Assembly (NCBI GenBank): GCA_011109175.1
Contig: RDEW01000030.1
Coordinates: 366,094-430,093 of the forward strand
Length of the DNA stretch: 64,000 nt
Direction of reading: 5' to 3'
Source: Dicyema japonicum
Lineage: Eukaryota; Dicyemida; Rhombozoa; Dicyemidae
A program made the translations under genes and the position numbers. The notes under the pieces were generated by a model. The model had not been told where the DNA came from. It saw only the letters and a program-made list of their open reading frames with translations, and did no database searches. This document shows, piece after piece, positions 46,658 through 57,236 of the stretch. Positions within the stretch are counted from its first letter, which is position 1; each line of letters opens with the position of its first letter.

Positions 46658-47740
46658 TTAAAATTTACAAAAAAATGTGTAAATTAAGAAATAGTTTTTT
46701 CTCTTTAAGTTGATAAGAGAATATGAGATCTCGATGAGCTGTCGTTCGTCGTATCCGAACAATTCAGGGTTACTTCCGTCTGTGAGGCAAAACAGACTCA
46801 TCAGGTATTTGACTAAAGATTTGAATTCATGTGGATTTGAGCATAAGGATATACAAATAGTATCTCCCATCTTAACCCAAAGTCGAAATCTCAAAAATTC
46901 TGGAGATCCATCAAATATGTTCAGGTCAGTCAGACTGATTCCGGCTCCTCTCATGGTGGAAGGCTTGATAAAAACAACCAAACTAAAGACGGACAAACGA
47001 CTTGATGACCATTATTGCAATATCAGTAACATTCCAATGTCAAAGATATTCAACCTAAGAGAGTCCAATCACCACAAGGTAAGAGGGGTTACATCCAAGT
47101 TTCCATAACTCTAATCCATGACTTGATCCAAAATGCGAGTAACTCTCCTGCCAAAACCCCGATGGCCTATGTATCTCCACTTGAACACCTCGGACCTAAC
47201 GGACTCCATGCTCTCAAGGCCATTTATGAATCAACTCATGGTTTATTCCCATGTTATGAAAGAAATCCATAATTATACCCGTACTCAAAACAACAAGGAT
47301 TCCTGTCTAGTGCCAACCAGTACAAAAATGGTAATTTATTTAACTCTGGGAAACATCGAGAAAGAAGGTAATAGTAACCGAACCAGTTGGGTGATCCCGT
47401 TTCATTATATCGCCTTGACATTTTTATCCTGTAGTCATCGAGGGACCCATCGCTTTTTAAGAATGTCTGTGCTTGTGCATACATAATAGTCAACGGGGAC
47501 GGATGTCTGAGGAAGGGCTGACTATTCTGACACCAAAGAACATATTTGATAATTCACGACAGAATCGAGAGAATTCACAACCATTAATTCGCATCGACCA
47601 CTTCGACGGGAGAATGTCAAGGGTATGGTTCGTTCGATGCCATAAATGTAGTCTTTGTGTAACAAGCTGATTTTGTCAAACGTCGACGCAGAGTGCGAAT
47701 CACAAGGCGCCACATGCATATCTGATCGTAAAAATATGGT
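46658..47740 (-). CDS. Unrecognised spliced gene region
   Basis: From a possible ATG at 47725-47719 the minus strand gives FDKISLLHKDYIYGIERTIP, then MVVNSLDS. A 34-nt GT..AG gap gives a clean continuation, NSQPFLRHPSPLTIMYAQAQ then TFLKSDGSLDDYRIKMSRRY. Further exons may follow near 47190 (FKWRYIGHRGFGRR) and at 46996-46660 (ISLTDLNIFDGSPEFLRF, YDERQLIEISYSL). I do not recognise the family. GHRGFG recalls the catalytic start of glycerophosphodiester phosphodiesterases, but no other GDPD motif could be found, so this is not claimed. Some of the same DNA is also open on the plus strand (46710-47108), which lowers confidence. Confidence 0.4.
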
Positions 47741-47999
47741 TTGTATATTTTTTTATCAAAAGTTTTTAATTTTCTAAAATGAAATAATCAGAAATTCAAT
47801 ATTGTCAGGTCTAAAAAAATTAACTAATTTAAATTGCCGCGTAATTTCAAAGACAAGCCAAATAGACCAGTTATTCAGAGGCAATTGGTTGGATAGTTAA
47901 GGTGGTGACGTACCTCTACTGAACGAAATGTCTACTTCGCTTTATAAAAAATTGTTGTGGAGTTCGCTAAGCTCAGAACCATCTAGCTCCTGTGGAAGG
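47741..47999. other. AT-rich spacer
   Basis: Nothing recognised. GGTGGTGACGTACCTCT near 47900 resembles GGTGGTGACGTCCCTCTTGA at 38941, the start of a LINE-B copy, so eroded LINE 5' sequence is possible. Confidence 0.3.
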
Positions 48000-48545
48000 C
48001 TTACACTGGACGGTTGCTTCTGTCATTATTATTTATTTATTATTATTATTATTATTAGCACTTTCACGAGAGCCATAATATTTATAGCCCCGCATGTGCA
48101 GCAAAAAATATAAGAGAATTAGTTAGGTTGCTCCAAGCTCTTCTGTTCTTTGCTAGGTCCCTCAGTGAGTCCAGATCGTCACCAGATGCCAATGTTTTCT
48201 TCACGGCTTTCAGATCGTGTTTTAGAACGACCGGGAGGGCAGTTCTCGGTCTTCCACGAAAGCGTTTTACATTGGAGGAGTAGTAATCTTTCATTGCGAT
48301 ATTCGGAGGGGATATCGAGTCCAACCTCAGGACGTGTCAAAAAAGTCTCCAACGAGCGCTAATGATCTCGTGGCTTAATGGTATACAGTCACACTTATTG
48401 TACTGTCCATTCCGCGAGATCTTGGATGGCCAGGACATTCCAGTTATGTTTCTTAGATGATTCCTGTGAAATGAGTCTAGCCTCTCCAATTCCTCTTTAG
48501 AGGTGGCCCAGTTGCTTCTGTCACTGCCAGCTAATTCCAATGGAG
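48000..48545 (-). mobile_element. LINE-B 3' fragment with (TAA)n tail
   Basis: The minus strand reads ELERLDSFHRNHLRNITGMS (48500-48430) and then VKRFRGRPRTALPVVLKHDL, DDLDSLRDLAKNRRAWSNL. It ends GGGGCTATAAATATTATGGC, TCTCGTGAAAGTG and a (TAA)n run at 48027-48055. The last 46 bases are the best match to SINE-1's tail. Strongly 5'-truncated. Confidence 0.9.
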
Positions 48546-48852
48546 AAAGCTCAATTTTATTTTTTGATTCATAAAAATATGTTTTGTTCCCGTCAGCTTA
48601 GTATTTTATCACATATACATAGAGCTACTTTTTTAAAGAGACACACAAACTTAGTATTTTATTATATCCCCGTTCTCTTTTTAGAAACCTAGGAGACACC
48701 GGAAGCTCTATGTTCCTAACAAAGGAAACAAATGTCGTAAGCATGAGGTATCCGGATTGAACCTCTCTTCGGCCCTAAATTGAAGGAACTTGGAACCATC
48801 TTCCACAAGTTGGACGTAACAACAAAACAAAATAAAATTTGTAAATTAAAAA
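48546..48852. other. Spacer downstream of TMEM267
   Basis: The phrase AACTTAGTATTTTAT (with near copy GCTTAGTATTTTATCA) occurs twice, near 48598 and 48650. No gene recognised. Confidence 0.3.
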
Positions 48853-49573
48853 CTACAAGTCAACTGGATGAAGACGTCTTTTCTTCCTTCTGTAATAAAG
48901 GGAGATAACAGGAATTATCAACAAGATAAAAATCGTCCAGTTCCTACTCAAGGGGTACGAACTTCCTAAGGGAGGAATCCAATACCCGTGATGGATTGCG
49001 TCAATTGTATGATGGGAGAACCAAGCAACTGAAAAGATGGCTGGGAAATCGTTAAATAGTTTAATAAGGTAGAAAACTAGGAACACAAATATAGTTGTTA
49101 AGGCCAACAAGGACGTATTATGCAAAAATGGCCTTTTTTGGAAAGACAGAATATTCTAATCGGTTAACAAAAAAATGAACCTTTAGATCAAAAGTAAATG
49201 CCTCAATAAAGTGATCGACGTCTACTAAGGAGGAGAGAATCCCACATATTAAACTCTGGCCAATCGCACGTCGACAAAGTGAGCCTTTAACAAAAAACCA
49301 GGAGAAAAATGCGATTGAAAAATGAAGGGTCGTATCAACCAAACAACGTAATATTAAAGATGTAATAATAAATTGCGCATTTTCGAGTTCTCCGTTGAGA
49401 ATAATAATAATAAACATTATTAAAATTATTATTATTCTACTGCTGCACAATAATGTATTGAATATATTTAAATTATTCATTTTGAATATTTTTGGTGCTG
49501 AAATTCCGTCCATGTGCCAGTAATTTTGGTTATTCGTTCTAAACTGGCAATATTTTGCAACCAAAAATGACAA
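48853..49573 (-). CDS. TMEM267: TMEM267-like multi-pass membrane protein
   Basis: Product of unknown biochemical function, several membrane segments. The exons read IITSLILRCLVDTTLHFSIA and ICGILSSLVDVDHFIEAFTF, with the family block (ASVIDVDHFFLAGS in human). A 25-nt intron follows after FDLK, then ILSFQKRPFLHNTSLLALTT (human LPRRPFLHCST) and VAWFSHHTIDAIHHGYWIPP with LGSSYPLSRNW (human [21 protein letters not shown]). The order, the histidine-rich SHHxxDxxxHGxWxxP block and the length agree with TMEM267. The true start is uncertain between 49573 and an ATG nearer 49480; an additional small intron may lie near 49540. No disruption seen. Confidence 0.85.
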
Positions 49574-49649
49574 CTTGTAAGTTTTAAAATATTTATTATA
49601 AATTTTATTATTTAAAAATAAAATTTTAATTTTTTTAATTTTATAAAAT

Positions 49650-49820
49650 AAGGTAGCTTGGTGGTTAGGATGATAAATTAAGGTAGTTTATGATTTTCAT
49701 ACTTTGTTCCCTTTATCTTCCTTCGATATTCTAGAGTGGAAATGTGGCAACCACCCGCCTCAAATGGCACGCAGTTACAGCTCGGTATCAAAAAGGACCA
49801 TTCGCTCTTCTCTATGTGGT
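49650..49820 (+). mobile_element. SINE-3 copy, eroded, with tRNA-like head
   Basis: GGTAGCTTGGTGGTTAGGAT (49652-49671) is a good tRNA A-box region; the B-box is eroded. TTCTAGAGTGGAAATGTGG starts the SINE-3 body near 49728, and GGTATCAAAAAGGACCATTC marks its end region. The stems are weak here. Confidence 0.5.
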
Positions 49821-50140
49821 TTCCTCTGACAATAAGTATCGAGATATGCTCTCGAAGCCATCCAGTCTCATGTAGATCCTTGATGACCCTTTGGACCATC
49901 GAGCCTATCCGACGAACTATGTCGTCCGTTTGTGACGTCTCAACAGCAAAAGGGACACACAAATGATCCTCCGAAATACTTGGCACTTTCTTCTCTTCTG
50001 ATCCTCAGCTTACTTATAAACATGGCGTGGGTCCTAGACCGAAGCGGCCAAATTTTTCGCGTGACACGTTAGGTCCCAAACCAGGTTCCGACCATTAGCG
50101 AATGGGAAAGTCGTCATCCAATCGGAGCATTTGCCATTGC
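49820..50140 (-). pseudogene. LINE-C C-terminal fragment
   Basis: On the minus strand FPFANGRNLVWDLTCHAKNL (about 50090-50030) matches the nuclease strand FPFTEGKSLVWDCTVVD. The downstream CVPFAVETSQTDDIVRRIGS and HISILIVRGNH (49960-49830) match the extreme C-terminus. There is at least one frameshift. Confidence 0.75.
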
Positions 50141-51590
50141 CCCTCAATGACTTTTGAAGATTATTTTGGTCCTTTTTGATTTTTAGATACCATAATGGTC
50201 AAGATTTCATCTCACTAACAATTGTATCTATGTCCTTTTGGTTATAAAACTACATGTTTAAATGTCCCCTGAGTCCAGAATTTTGTTCACCCATACGAGA
50301 AGAAAAATGAAGAGATCGTCTCCTTAAAAATTGTAAAAATGATATAGTTAATCAGGAACAAGTACAATATCTCATAGAAGTATTAAATTCAATTTCTGCA
50401 GAAAATCCTGATTCTTAAAAAGAGGCACCGATTATCATGATGAGAAACTTGCAGCCACCAAAATTATTAATTGTTTACTCGATTTATGCATCACTTAATA
50501 GAAGCTACCATATTAAACAGGGTCATCAAAAAGAGGAGACGTGTTCACCAAGAAGATTTCTAATACATCTGTAGTACTCTGGAACTTATTTATTAGATTT
50601 AGATTTTAGACAAAAAAACTTCTGAATTTGATCCACCGAAGTAACAAGGGGATGAATGAGTCGCAAGATTTTGAAATATAAAGGTAATTTCTCATGAAAT
50701 AATTTTCTAAAAAGGAGATAAGTCATTGCTATTTGCCATCCTATCAGCAGTGTAGTCCACTTTTTTTTAAAGACTTCTAGATTCGCGAAGATCTATTTCT
50801 CGACTTCTGACATTAATATAAAAAATCAAAATTTCGACCTCTTCTAACTTGAGGACCTGCCCTTTTAATCCTTAACCTTGAATTGATCCCAAAAATCTCA
50901 ATTTAAAAAAAATCACAAAATTTTCATTTCAACGAAATTTTAAGGAATTAAATTTTTTGATTTTTTCTAACTTGAGACCGGTTCCTTGTGATCTCTAATC
51001 CGTCCTTGGTGTCATAGAATCATTTTACCTCATTTTGGGCCCATTTATGAAAAAATTCCTAATCTCTTGAAATTCAGTGTCAATTGTATCTCTTCTTTTG
51101 GTTATACAACCACGGCTTAAATGTTCTAACTCCAGAATTTTGTTCACGCATAAGAGAAGGATGTAGAGGCTGTCTTCTCATGAAACGATATAGACTTACG
51201 TTTCCACCTTAATTTTCAGATCAATTAGACACGTGGCTGACTCGTAAGTGTTGAAAACCTAACATCGGAAGATAAATTATTTCCTTTTAAGCATCTTGTA
51301 TTTTTGTAGATGACAGTTAAGTAAGGATTCGAGAATTTTGACATTTGAGAGGGAAATTGCTGGTCTGTTTCTGTTAACTGAAGAGTTCAAGGATGTAGCA
51401 ATTTGGATAGCTTAGTAATTTATTTAATTTTTCAAAATAGAAAATATTATGCACGTTTTTCTTTAATATTTGATTGAACTCAATCCAGAGGAGTTCCCTC
51501 TTCCTTCAAGTACTGAGGGAGGCCGCGATCACCTGAATTTTTTCATTCCGGTTATGGCGGTTTTTTTGTTCAATAAACTACTTTGTCAGT
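50141..51590. repeat. Unclassified diverged repeats
   Basis: Two segments about 875 bases apart, 50205-50330 and 51080-51190, are clearly related: both have CAATTGTATCT, CTTTTGGTTATA, TCCAGAATTTTGTTCAC and AGAGGCTGTC/AGAGATCGTC in order. TTCTAACTTGAG occurs at about 50842 and 50966. At 51525-51560 GCGATCACCTGAAT resembles a LINE-A 3' end. No gene recognised. Confidence 0.5.
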
Positions 51591-51706
51591 AATAGAGTGA
51601 TATGGTCATTTTTAGCAATCTGATGCAACGTTCGGTTCACTCGTACTCTCTATTTTGTTTACCCCAGGTTACCTAGTTATAAGGAAAAAAAGCTCAAGAG
51701 ACCGAC

Positions 51707-51933
51707 ATGGGGGAAATCCTATCCAACGTGGACGAGAATCCTGGGTTGCTCTCGTACTCTGTATGTGAAATTAATCAAACAACTTATTTTGTTAAAAATA
51801 AACTTACCTCAGTACACTCAGGGGACCTTCGAGCATTGCAGGCAATTCGAGCAGATTTCCTTTGGAATTCAGAAAAAACAGTTAAAATAATNTCAGAAAA
51901 AGAGTATCTACGCGGTAAGACTGCGGCTCTCTA
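51707..51933 (+). other. Unassigned open frame containing an ambiguous base
   Basis: A 75-codon frame starts MGEILSNVDENPGLLSYSVC. It contains the only N of the window (51892), inside a 16-base GT..AG stretch that could be a miscalled intron. I do not recognise the product. It could be an exon of a small-intron gene, but neighbouring exons were not found. Confidence 0.25.
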
Positions 51934-52173
51934 ACTATTTTTTAAATAAACCGAAATATTATTTTAAAACAGTTAACAATAATTAATTGAAATCCTTAGT
52001 GAAATAGTTGTCTATAATAAAAATGACTGAAATTACAATTTCGCTGAAAACCAGGAAAATCACGTTTTTGTTCGAAAGAATTGAAATAATCAGAAAATTC
52101 ATTTTCAATGTTTGGTTGGGAAGTGTTGGGAAAATTCTAAAAAATTAAAAATAAAAGTTTCTAAATTTAGAGA

Positions 52174-52477
52174 TTAGTAGTTTAGACTTACAATACTAGA
52201 GTTATTCCCTTCCAAACATTTCGAAAGGTTCTCTCTTCCATTCACTCCTTCAAAAAGTGGTTTAAATCTCTCCGTTCTGTAAATGAATGTATTTTTTGTT
52301 GGAGTGTATATAATAAGAGCAACATCACTTCCTGTTAAGATTGATAACTCGTAAGCCTGACATTATTTTTAAAGTTACTTTTTTCATTAATCCTTGCTTT
52401 CTTTTGCTTAGCGTTTGTCTCCTTCTTATGATGTCGTCAATGTATTCTATTTTTATTTTAGACTTTCCGTGAGGCAT
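52174..52477 (-). CDS. SRF-type MADS-box transcription factor, 93 residues
   Basis: A DNA-binding MADS domain of type I (SRF-like), which in animals binds CArG boxes as a dimer. Exon 1 (52477-52379) reads MPHGKSKIKIEYIDDIIRRR and QTLSKRKQGLMKK. A 22-nt GT..AG intron (52378-52357) follows. Exon 2 (52356-52174) reads AYELSILTGSDVALIIYTPT and KNTFIYRTERFKPLFEG, to a stop after SLNY. KIKMEFID, TTFSKRKTGIMKKAYELS and LTG of SRF align without gaps. The LTG and FID-like blocks favour SRF over MEF2. The protein has just the MADS box and a short extension, without the long flanks of SRF. A further 3' exon is possible (GTAAGT... after NSSI). Confidence 0.88.
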
Positions 52478-54439
52478 TACTAATTTTAGTGAAGTTATTT
52501 ATTTAAAATTTATTTAAATTTAAACTTTATTTTTTTATATTTAGAATAATTTATAATTAAAATTTGAATTTCAGCTTTAAATTTTTATTTTAACAATTTT
52601 TTTATTATCGAAACTTCCTGCTGAATAAGTCTCTGAATTTAGCAATTATGTCGTTGCTGCCTTTCATGTCTATTAGGCTTGGTGGTAATGTTCTGAGCAA
52701 TCAGACGCATCTCTTAGTCTTTCATCCGAGTACTCCTTATTGGTGTTGGCTATATGGTTTGCCCAGTTCCCTGGTAAGATTGGTACCTATCCGGAACTTC
52801 TCCGTTGGAGTAGGAAAGAGAGGGGTCCCCTTTGGATAGGCATTGCCTTAAAATCTCAGTGCAGTGCCCGATACAGACATCCTCCTAACTCTACGGAAAA
52901 TTATGGATCACATGATGAAAAGCCACCAAACCGTAAGAAGAAACTTTCATGGGTACCAGAATCAATGAAGATATCACTTATCCCCTTGTTGTGCTTCCAA
53001 GGTTTCTAAATTAAAATGCCGAAAAGAAATGATCCTTAGGAGCTTAAGGTTCTAGCAAAATTTTATTGATTAATATAATAACAGCCCTTCCGCCAAGGAG
53101 TAGTAATGTTTCCATTACTGAACCTCATCTTAGGCAGAACTGGCACTTTATTTAAGAAGTAAGAACAGTTATGTTAGCTACTCCATCCAAGACATTGAAA
53201 ATGTTTTTGATTTTTCATTATTTTCTTTTTTGATTGTGTATGAGTCTCAGAAGACAATCCGGTTCTCTGATGGCATCACTCGTCAACCCAGAAGCATCGA
53301 GATTCTAACCAATAACCACCAGGATTTTAAGTTAGGGACCAGATGGGAAACAAAGTAACTATATGAATTTCTATATTTATCGCTATGTATTTGTTGATAA
53401 ATTAAGTGATTTTTCGCTTCCATGAAAGCTGGCATATTTTTAAAATGTATTCTTGTAAACATTTTTTTCTAAAATCACTTGGGTCCATGATTTTGAAAAT
53501 GAATAACGAACGTCGGAAAACCTAGTGGTTGTTCCAAAGGATATCTCTGGCAGTTGTCAGGGGAAATAGCCTTTCTGCTGGATTATTTTGATTATTATGT
53601 TTTTGAATAAATAAAAATTTCTCAAAAATTGATAGACAATACTTAGACAAGTGAAAATGAACATCTGCTCTCCAGAAGAGGGAGTCAGGAGTTTTACAAC
53701 AATTAGGAAAGGTAAGTCAAATGAAGTGAATGTTGACAACAAATTTGGTGCTCCTTTTTAACAACCTCGGTATGCCTGAAAGAGGTTTTGTCCGGGTCCC
53801 ATGTGGGAACCCCTCCACTGAAATAAAGAAGAAAGGGATCTTTTTTAGAATGATAAACGAGGAGTTGGCGTCTCCTGAGTTAGATGGATCCGATGATGCA
53901 TCTTATAAGTTCAAGAAGGTAAAGAGTAAGTAAAAATCCTGCGATCAAGTAGGTAATCCACAGCTAATCGTGTCGGGACATACAACTCTAACAACTACGC
54001 TGCTTGGTCTGTTTAAATTCTCTTGATATTCCAGGATTTCCGGAGCAGAAAGGGGGACCGATTATTATTAGAAATCTAAAATTACAAATTCATGTAAATG
54101 AACAAGATTAGTTGCATAAACTTTAATTCCTTAGTTTATAGAAGTGACATTCTAATGTAGAAAAGGAGAGGATGCACTCATCCCAAAAATATTATTAATT
54201 TTAGATAAGATGCAAAAAACTTTAGTTTCCGATGTTTAAACTAAAAAAAACTTTAGTTTTCGGTAAAGTTTAGTTTCAAAATGATGGTAAATGTTCGGGA
54301 GATAATCTATATGGGAGATGAAAGACTAATGATATTGTATATCCTGAGGTATCGAACTGAATGTAATTCAATAATTTGATTAGTGATCAATTAGAAGAGC
54401 AGCCAATAGTAGATAATTGTTAGTTTTATATTGTAGAAT
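52478..54439. other. Region without a recognised gene
   Basis: Open stretches at 52648-52839, 52740-53009 and 53730-53933 (+) have no family resemblance. The last (MPERGFVRVPCGNPSTEIKK...) follows a short possible exon at 53656-53710 and could belong to a spliced gene I cannot name. AT-rich tracts occupy 52490-52610 and 54220-54280. The 5' end of the MADS gene's regulatory region should lie just right of 52477. Confidence 0.3.
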
Positions 54440-55045
54440 TGGAGAAAAAATGGTGGAATTAGAGACCGCTTTCGTTTTTTACCGGTGGCAATCGAAACCG
54501 GGTGGCATAGTGGTTAGGTGTCGGGCTTAAGTGGCTTAGGCTACGGGTTCGAATCTCGCTGCTATTCACCTGGTGGAAAGTTCCACGTATCTACGATGCT
54601 ACAAGGGTTTGACGAGTAACGCCGTCATTAGTGGATACTCACTGCGGAACTGGATTGTTTAGAAAGGACACTCAGACAAGAAAAAGAAAAAAGAAGTGAA
54701 GATCATTCCTTGGTTCTACTATTAGTTAAAATTAACTGTTCTTTACTTAAATAAAGTGTGTTCCTGCCTATGCGGAGCTATAAATACTATGGCTCTCGTG
54801 AAAAGGCTTTTAAAAAATCGAAACGTCTGGTGCTTCGGGAAATATCATAGCCTCGTTCCTGAATGAAATCGGGGGGAAATTGACCCATCGTAAAAAAGAC
54901 GTGCGGAAAGCGGTCTGACTGAGGCAACGAATAGGGATCGCAGTTGTTCGAGGAAACGCTTACTCCGTCAGCAACCGCACTTTTTTGATACTACCCTAAC
55001 TGCATTTTCCCCCTATTGTTTTAATAAAAATATTAAATTGGCAGA
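54440..55045 (+). mobile_element. LINE-C 3' end, split by SINE-1
   Basis: Left of the SINE, GGAATTAGAGACCGCTTTCG and ACCGGTGGCAATCGAAAC align with the plus-sense equivalent of 35560-35505. Right of it the frame reads ETSGASGNIIASFLNEIGGK, then LTHRKKDVRKAV, a stop, and LRQRIGIAVVRGNAYSVSN. This is nearly the same as the terminus of the 35320 copy (SFLKEIGGKLAHRKKDVREAVWLRQRIGIAV). The 3'UTR ends CCCCCTATTGTTTTAATAAA. Confidence 0.85.
54499..54815 (+). mobile_element. SINE-1, complete, with 9-bp target-site duplication
   Basis: A 317-bp tRNA-derived SINE. The A-box is TGGCATAGTGG (54503-54513) and the B-box GGTTCGAATCTC (54547-54558). The body matches window positions 1-274. The 3' 45 bases, with CTATAAATACTATGGCTCTC (from 54778), match the LINE-B 3' end. 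It is flanked by AATCGAAAC at 54490-54498 and 54816-54824, and lies inside the LINE-C C-terminal coding sequence, which is continuous across it once the duplication is removed. Confidence 0.95.
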
Positions 55046-55059
55046 ATTAATTTAAAAAA

Positions 55060-55250
55060 TACAAAGATCACAAAGAAGAATGCGATATAGCCAAGTGATC
55101 CAGCTTCTAGCAACTCCCGGACTTTTCTCGAGTGGTCCGCCAGCGATCCACCTTCTCGATTTTTTAAGAGGAACTCGGTCAACGTGCCCTTCAAGATTTA
55201 CCAAAATTCCTCCGCAAGAGAGAATAATAAAAAAAACTCACGCGATCCCG
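55060..55250 (-). mobile_element. LINE-A-related 3' end
   Basis: The minus strand reads AAATCGAGAAGGTGGATCGC, AGTCCGGGAGTTGCTAGAAG, then GGATCACTTGG, matching 25090-25160 (+). The end of this copy lies close to the 3' end of LINE-C at 55045. Confidence 0.6.
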
Positions 55251-55292
55251 GCCTCGTAGTTAAAAGACTGATCGTTTAAAAAAATAAAAAAA

Positions 55293-57236
55293 TCATAATA
55301 TATTAATACAAACTGGTTGAACAACAACCACTCCAGACTCAAAAGCACACATCACCCAAACAACACAATCTGTAGTAGCAAGACATCTGACTACAGTAGC
55401 ATTGCAGGTTGGATTGACGTCTACAATCCCATTCAAATTCACGTGTTGATGTTCTTCGTCCACAATCGACTGTCCCCCTTCATCTCTCCACTTACAACAG
55501 TCCTCTTCGCAACTTAAACTTCCCAAATCCTGAGTCAGGGTCAAAGTCTTCCCCGGGTACATCAACGACATGTAGAATACTAACCCACCGAGGTTGTCAC
55601 AGACAACGAATGCCTGCCCCTCCTTATCCACAAAATCAATGTCTCTAGGTAATCCTCGATGTTTCCTCATAACTCTCACATCGTCCAAATGAGCCACAAT
55701 GACTGCCCCAGAAGACCTGTAGAGAGGACTCACAATGTAGTAACAATCTGAATAATCACTCCACAGGGCATTTCTCACGGGAATAAAGCAATCCTTATAC
55801 TGAAACCTCTGCACCACGGTTCCCTGGATAAAATCTGAACAAAGTAAATCTCCATAGGAAGAACAGGAGTAGAGAAAATTGCTGTTGGACTTCATAAAGT
55901 GAACAAAGATGACAGGACCACGGTGGATATCAAGGACGGCCAAAGGATGTTCATCTTTCATATTAATGTTCCACACGGATATCAGACCGAGACCAAAGCC
56001 TGCCGTAATAAGCTCACACGGATTATCGGGGGACCAGTCAATACAGCAACACTGACCAAAATTTACATTATTCGACACTTGACGAGAATCCACCACCAAT
56101 TTAGACCCAATTTCGAATTCAAACAATCCAGTCCCTAAATTGGTGGGTAAGGGAACACTAAATAGTCTCACAAGTCCGTCAGAGCATGCCATAGCCAACA
56201 CTCCCCCATAATATTCCGAGCAAAACTGAGGATGCCACTTCATGTCCACAACTCTGTATGACTTCAGGTTGATTGAATAGCAAAGGTAAACTTTTTGGAT
56301 TATTCTTGAATTTTCTAGAAGCATAGACCATAATTGCAGACAACAAGACTCAGCCTCTTCGCCATATGATGGTGAATTAATAACATTTGACTGAAATTCT
56401 GAGGAACTGCAGAGAACAGCCAAAAGGTACTCCTTCCCCACCTTTCTCGGACACCACTCAGAAGAATAAATTCGACCTCCAGAATTAAAGAAGCAGTTTT
56501 TGCCAAATATAGAGGTCTCCTCAGCCTTGAGGATTTTTGCTCCGGTTTTTCCTGGAAAAGTAATAGAAATATCAGCATCTCGCGGATTTGGCGTAACTTT
56601 GGTAAATTTCTTTACATTAAAAAGGGGAAAGTTGAACTTTAATGGGCATTTTTTGTCTTTTTGGCCTTTTCTGATATTTGTATGCAGAATTTTGAGAGAT
56701 TCTTTTGCATATCTGCGGATTATAGGTTTTCTGGGATTATTGAGAAATTTTCGTTTTTTGGGGGTTGAAGACTCCATCTCTTCGGGTTCACTGGGTATGT
56801 AGTCAACACTAGAGTTGGATTTCTTGTCACAGTCGGAATCGTTCTGATTTACAATCTCTTTAAAAGATGGTCTCTTAGAACGGACAGGAAGTCTCTTAGA
56901 TTCCGTTGAAGTAGAATTCTCGGAGATTTGAGAATCCATGGTTGTGCAATTGGTGGACAAGTGAACTTCGTTAAAGTGGAAGACGGCAGTTTCAAATCCA
57001 TCAAAATTTGACTGACAGATGAAGCACTCAAACACGTTGCTAATTTTTCCGTTGTGTTTACAGTATTTGTAGTGAATTTTTATTTCCTTTAGATTATTTT
57101 CTCTGTGGTTGCAGTCTTCATGGTAACATGTATAGTAGTTGTCTGTTTTATAGTTTTCTTTCCAGGTTTTTACCAGTTCTCCACTTATACAGGCTCCCAA
57201 AGGTAGATAAAAACAACGTCTAAGTCGACGCTCCAT
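55293..57236 (-). CDS. GTF3C2: TFIIIC subunit GTF3C2-like, zinc fingers plus WD repeats
   Basis: GTF3C2 (TFIIIC110) belongs to the TFIIIB-recruiting complex on RNA polymerase III promoters. The 647-codon frame from ATG at 57236 is uninterrupted, unusual in this window. Residues ~35-90 contain two zinc-finger-like units (CYHEDCNHRENNLKEIKIHY, CFICQSNFDGFETAVFHFNE). Residues ~120-190 are basic/acidic and disordered-looking. From ~250 a divergent WD propeller follows: SSEWCPRKVGKEYLLAVLC, VVDMKWHPQFC, GGVLAMACSDGLVRLFSVPL, CCIDWSPDNPCELITAGFGL and HRGPVIFVHFMKSNSNFLYS. The domain order and these WD strands fit GTF3C2. Identity is inferred from pattern, as the family is poorly conserved. It is divergent from IMPase with 84 bp between ATGs. 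Confidence 0.72.
   Translation of the reverse strand: MERRLRRCFYLPLGACISGELVKTWKENYKTDNYYTCYHEDCNHRENNLKEIKIHYKYCKHNGKISNVFECFICQSNFDGFETAVFHFNEVHLSTNCTTMDSQISENSTSTESKRLPVRSKRPSFKEIVNQNDSDCDKKSNSSVDYIPSEPEEMESSTPKKRKFLNNPRKPIIRRYAKESLKILHTNIRKGQKDKKCPLKFNFPLFNVKKFTKVTPNPRDADISITFPGKTGAKILKAEETSIFGKNCFFNSGGRIYSSEWCPRKVGKEYLLAVLCSSSEFQSNVINSPSYGEEAESCCLQLWSMLLENSRIIQKVYLCYSINLKSYRVVDMKWHPQFCSEYYGGVLAMACSDGLVRLFSVPLPTNLGTGLFEFEIGSKLVVDSRQVSNNVNFGQCCCIDWSPDNPCELITAGFGLGLISVWNINMKDEHPLAVLDIHRGPVIFVHFMKSNSNFLYSCSSYGDLLCSDFIQGTVVQRFQYKDCFIPVRNALWSDYSDCYYIVSPLYRSSGAVIVAHLDDVRVMRKHRGLPRDIDFVDKEGQAFVVCDNLGGLVFYMSLMYPGKTLTLTQDLGSLSCEEDCCKWRDEGGQSIVDEEHQHVNLNGIVDVNPTCNATVVRCLATTDCVVWVMCAFESGVVVVQPVCINIL

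Noticed and set aside
46710-47108. A plus-strand 132-codon gene
   Set aside because: It is mainly antisense to minus-strand frames that splice cleanly with a small intron. It has no homology I recognise.
47160-47240. Glycerophosphodiester phosphodiesterase (YIGHRGFG)
   Set aside because: Only one motif fits. The following ENT.ES and acidic motifs could not be found in any frame or splice pattern.
51707-51760. A second 2A-like peptide (SNVDENPGL)
   Set aside because: The motif lacks the final Pro and has VDE in place of (V/I)Ex in register with NPGP. The frame has no LINE domain after it and contains an ambiguous base.
54500-54560. Functional tRNA gene
   Set aside because: A and B boxes are present but the cloverleaf is not closed by an acceptor stem. 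The segment is the head of SINE-1, flanked by its target-site duplication.
56990-57070. A 22-nt intron inside GTF3C2 (GTAAACAC...ATTAG)
   Set aside because: Removing it destroys the second zinc-finger-like unit and shifts the frame. Reading through keeps a single 647-codon frame.
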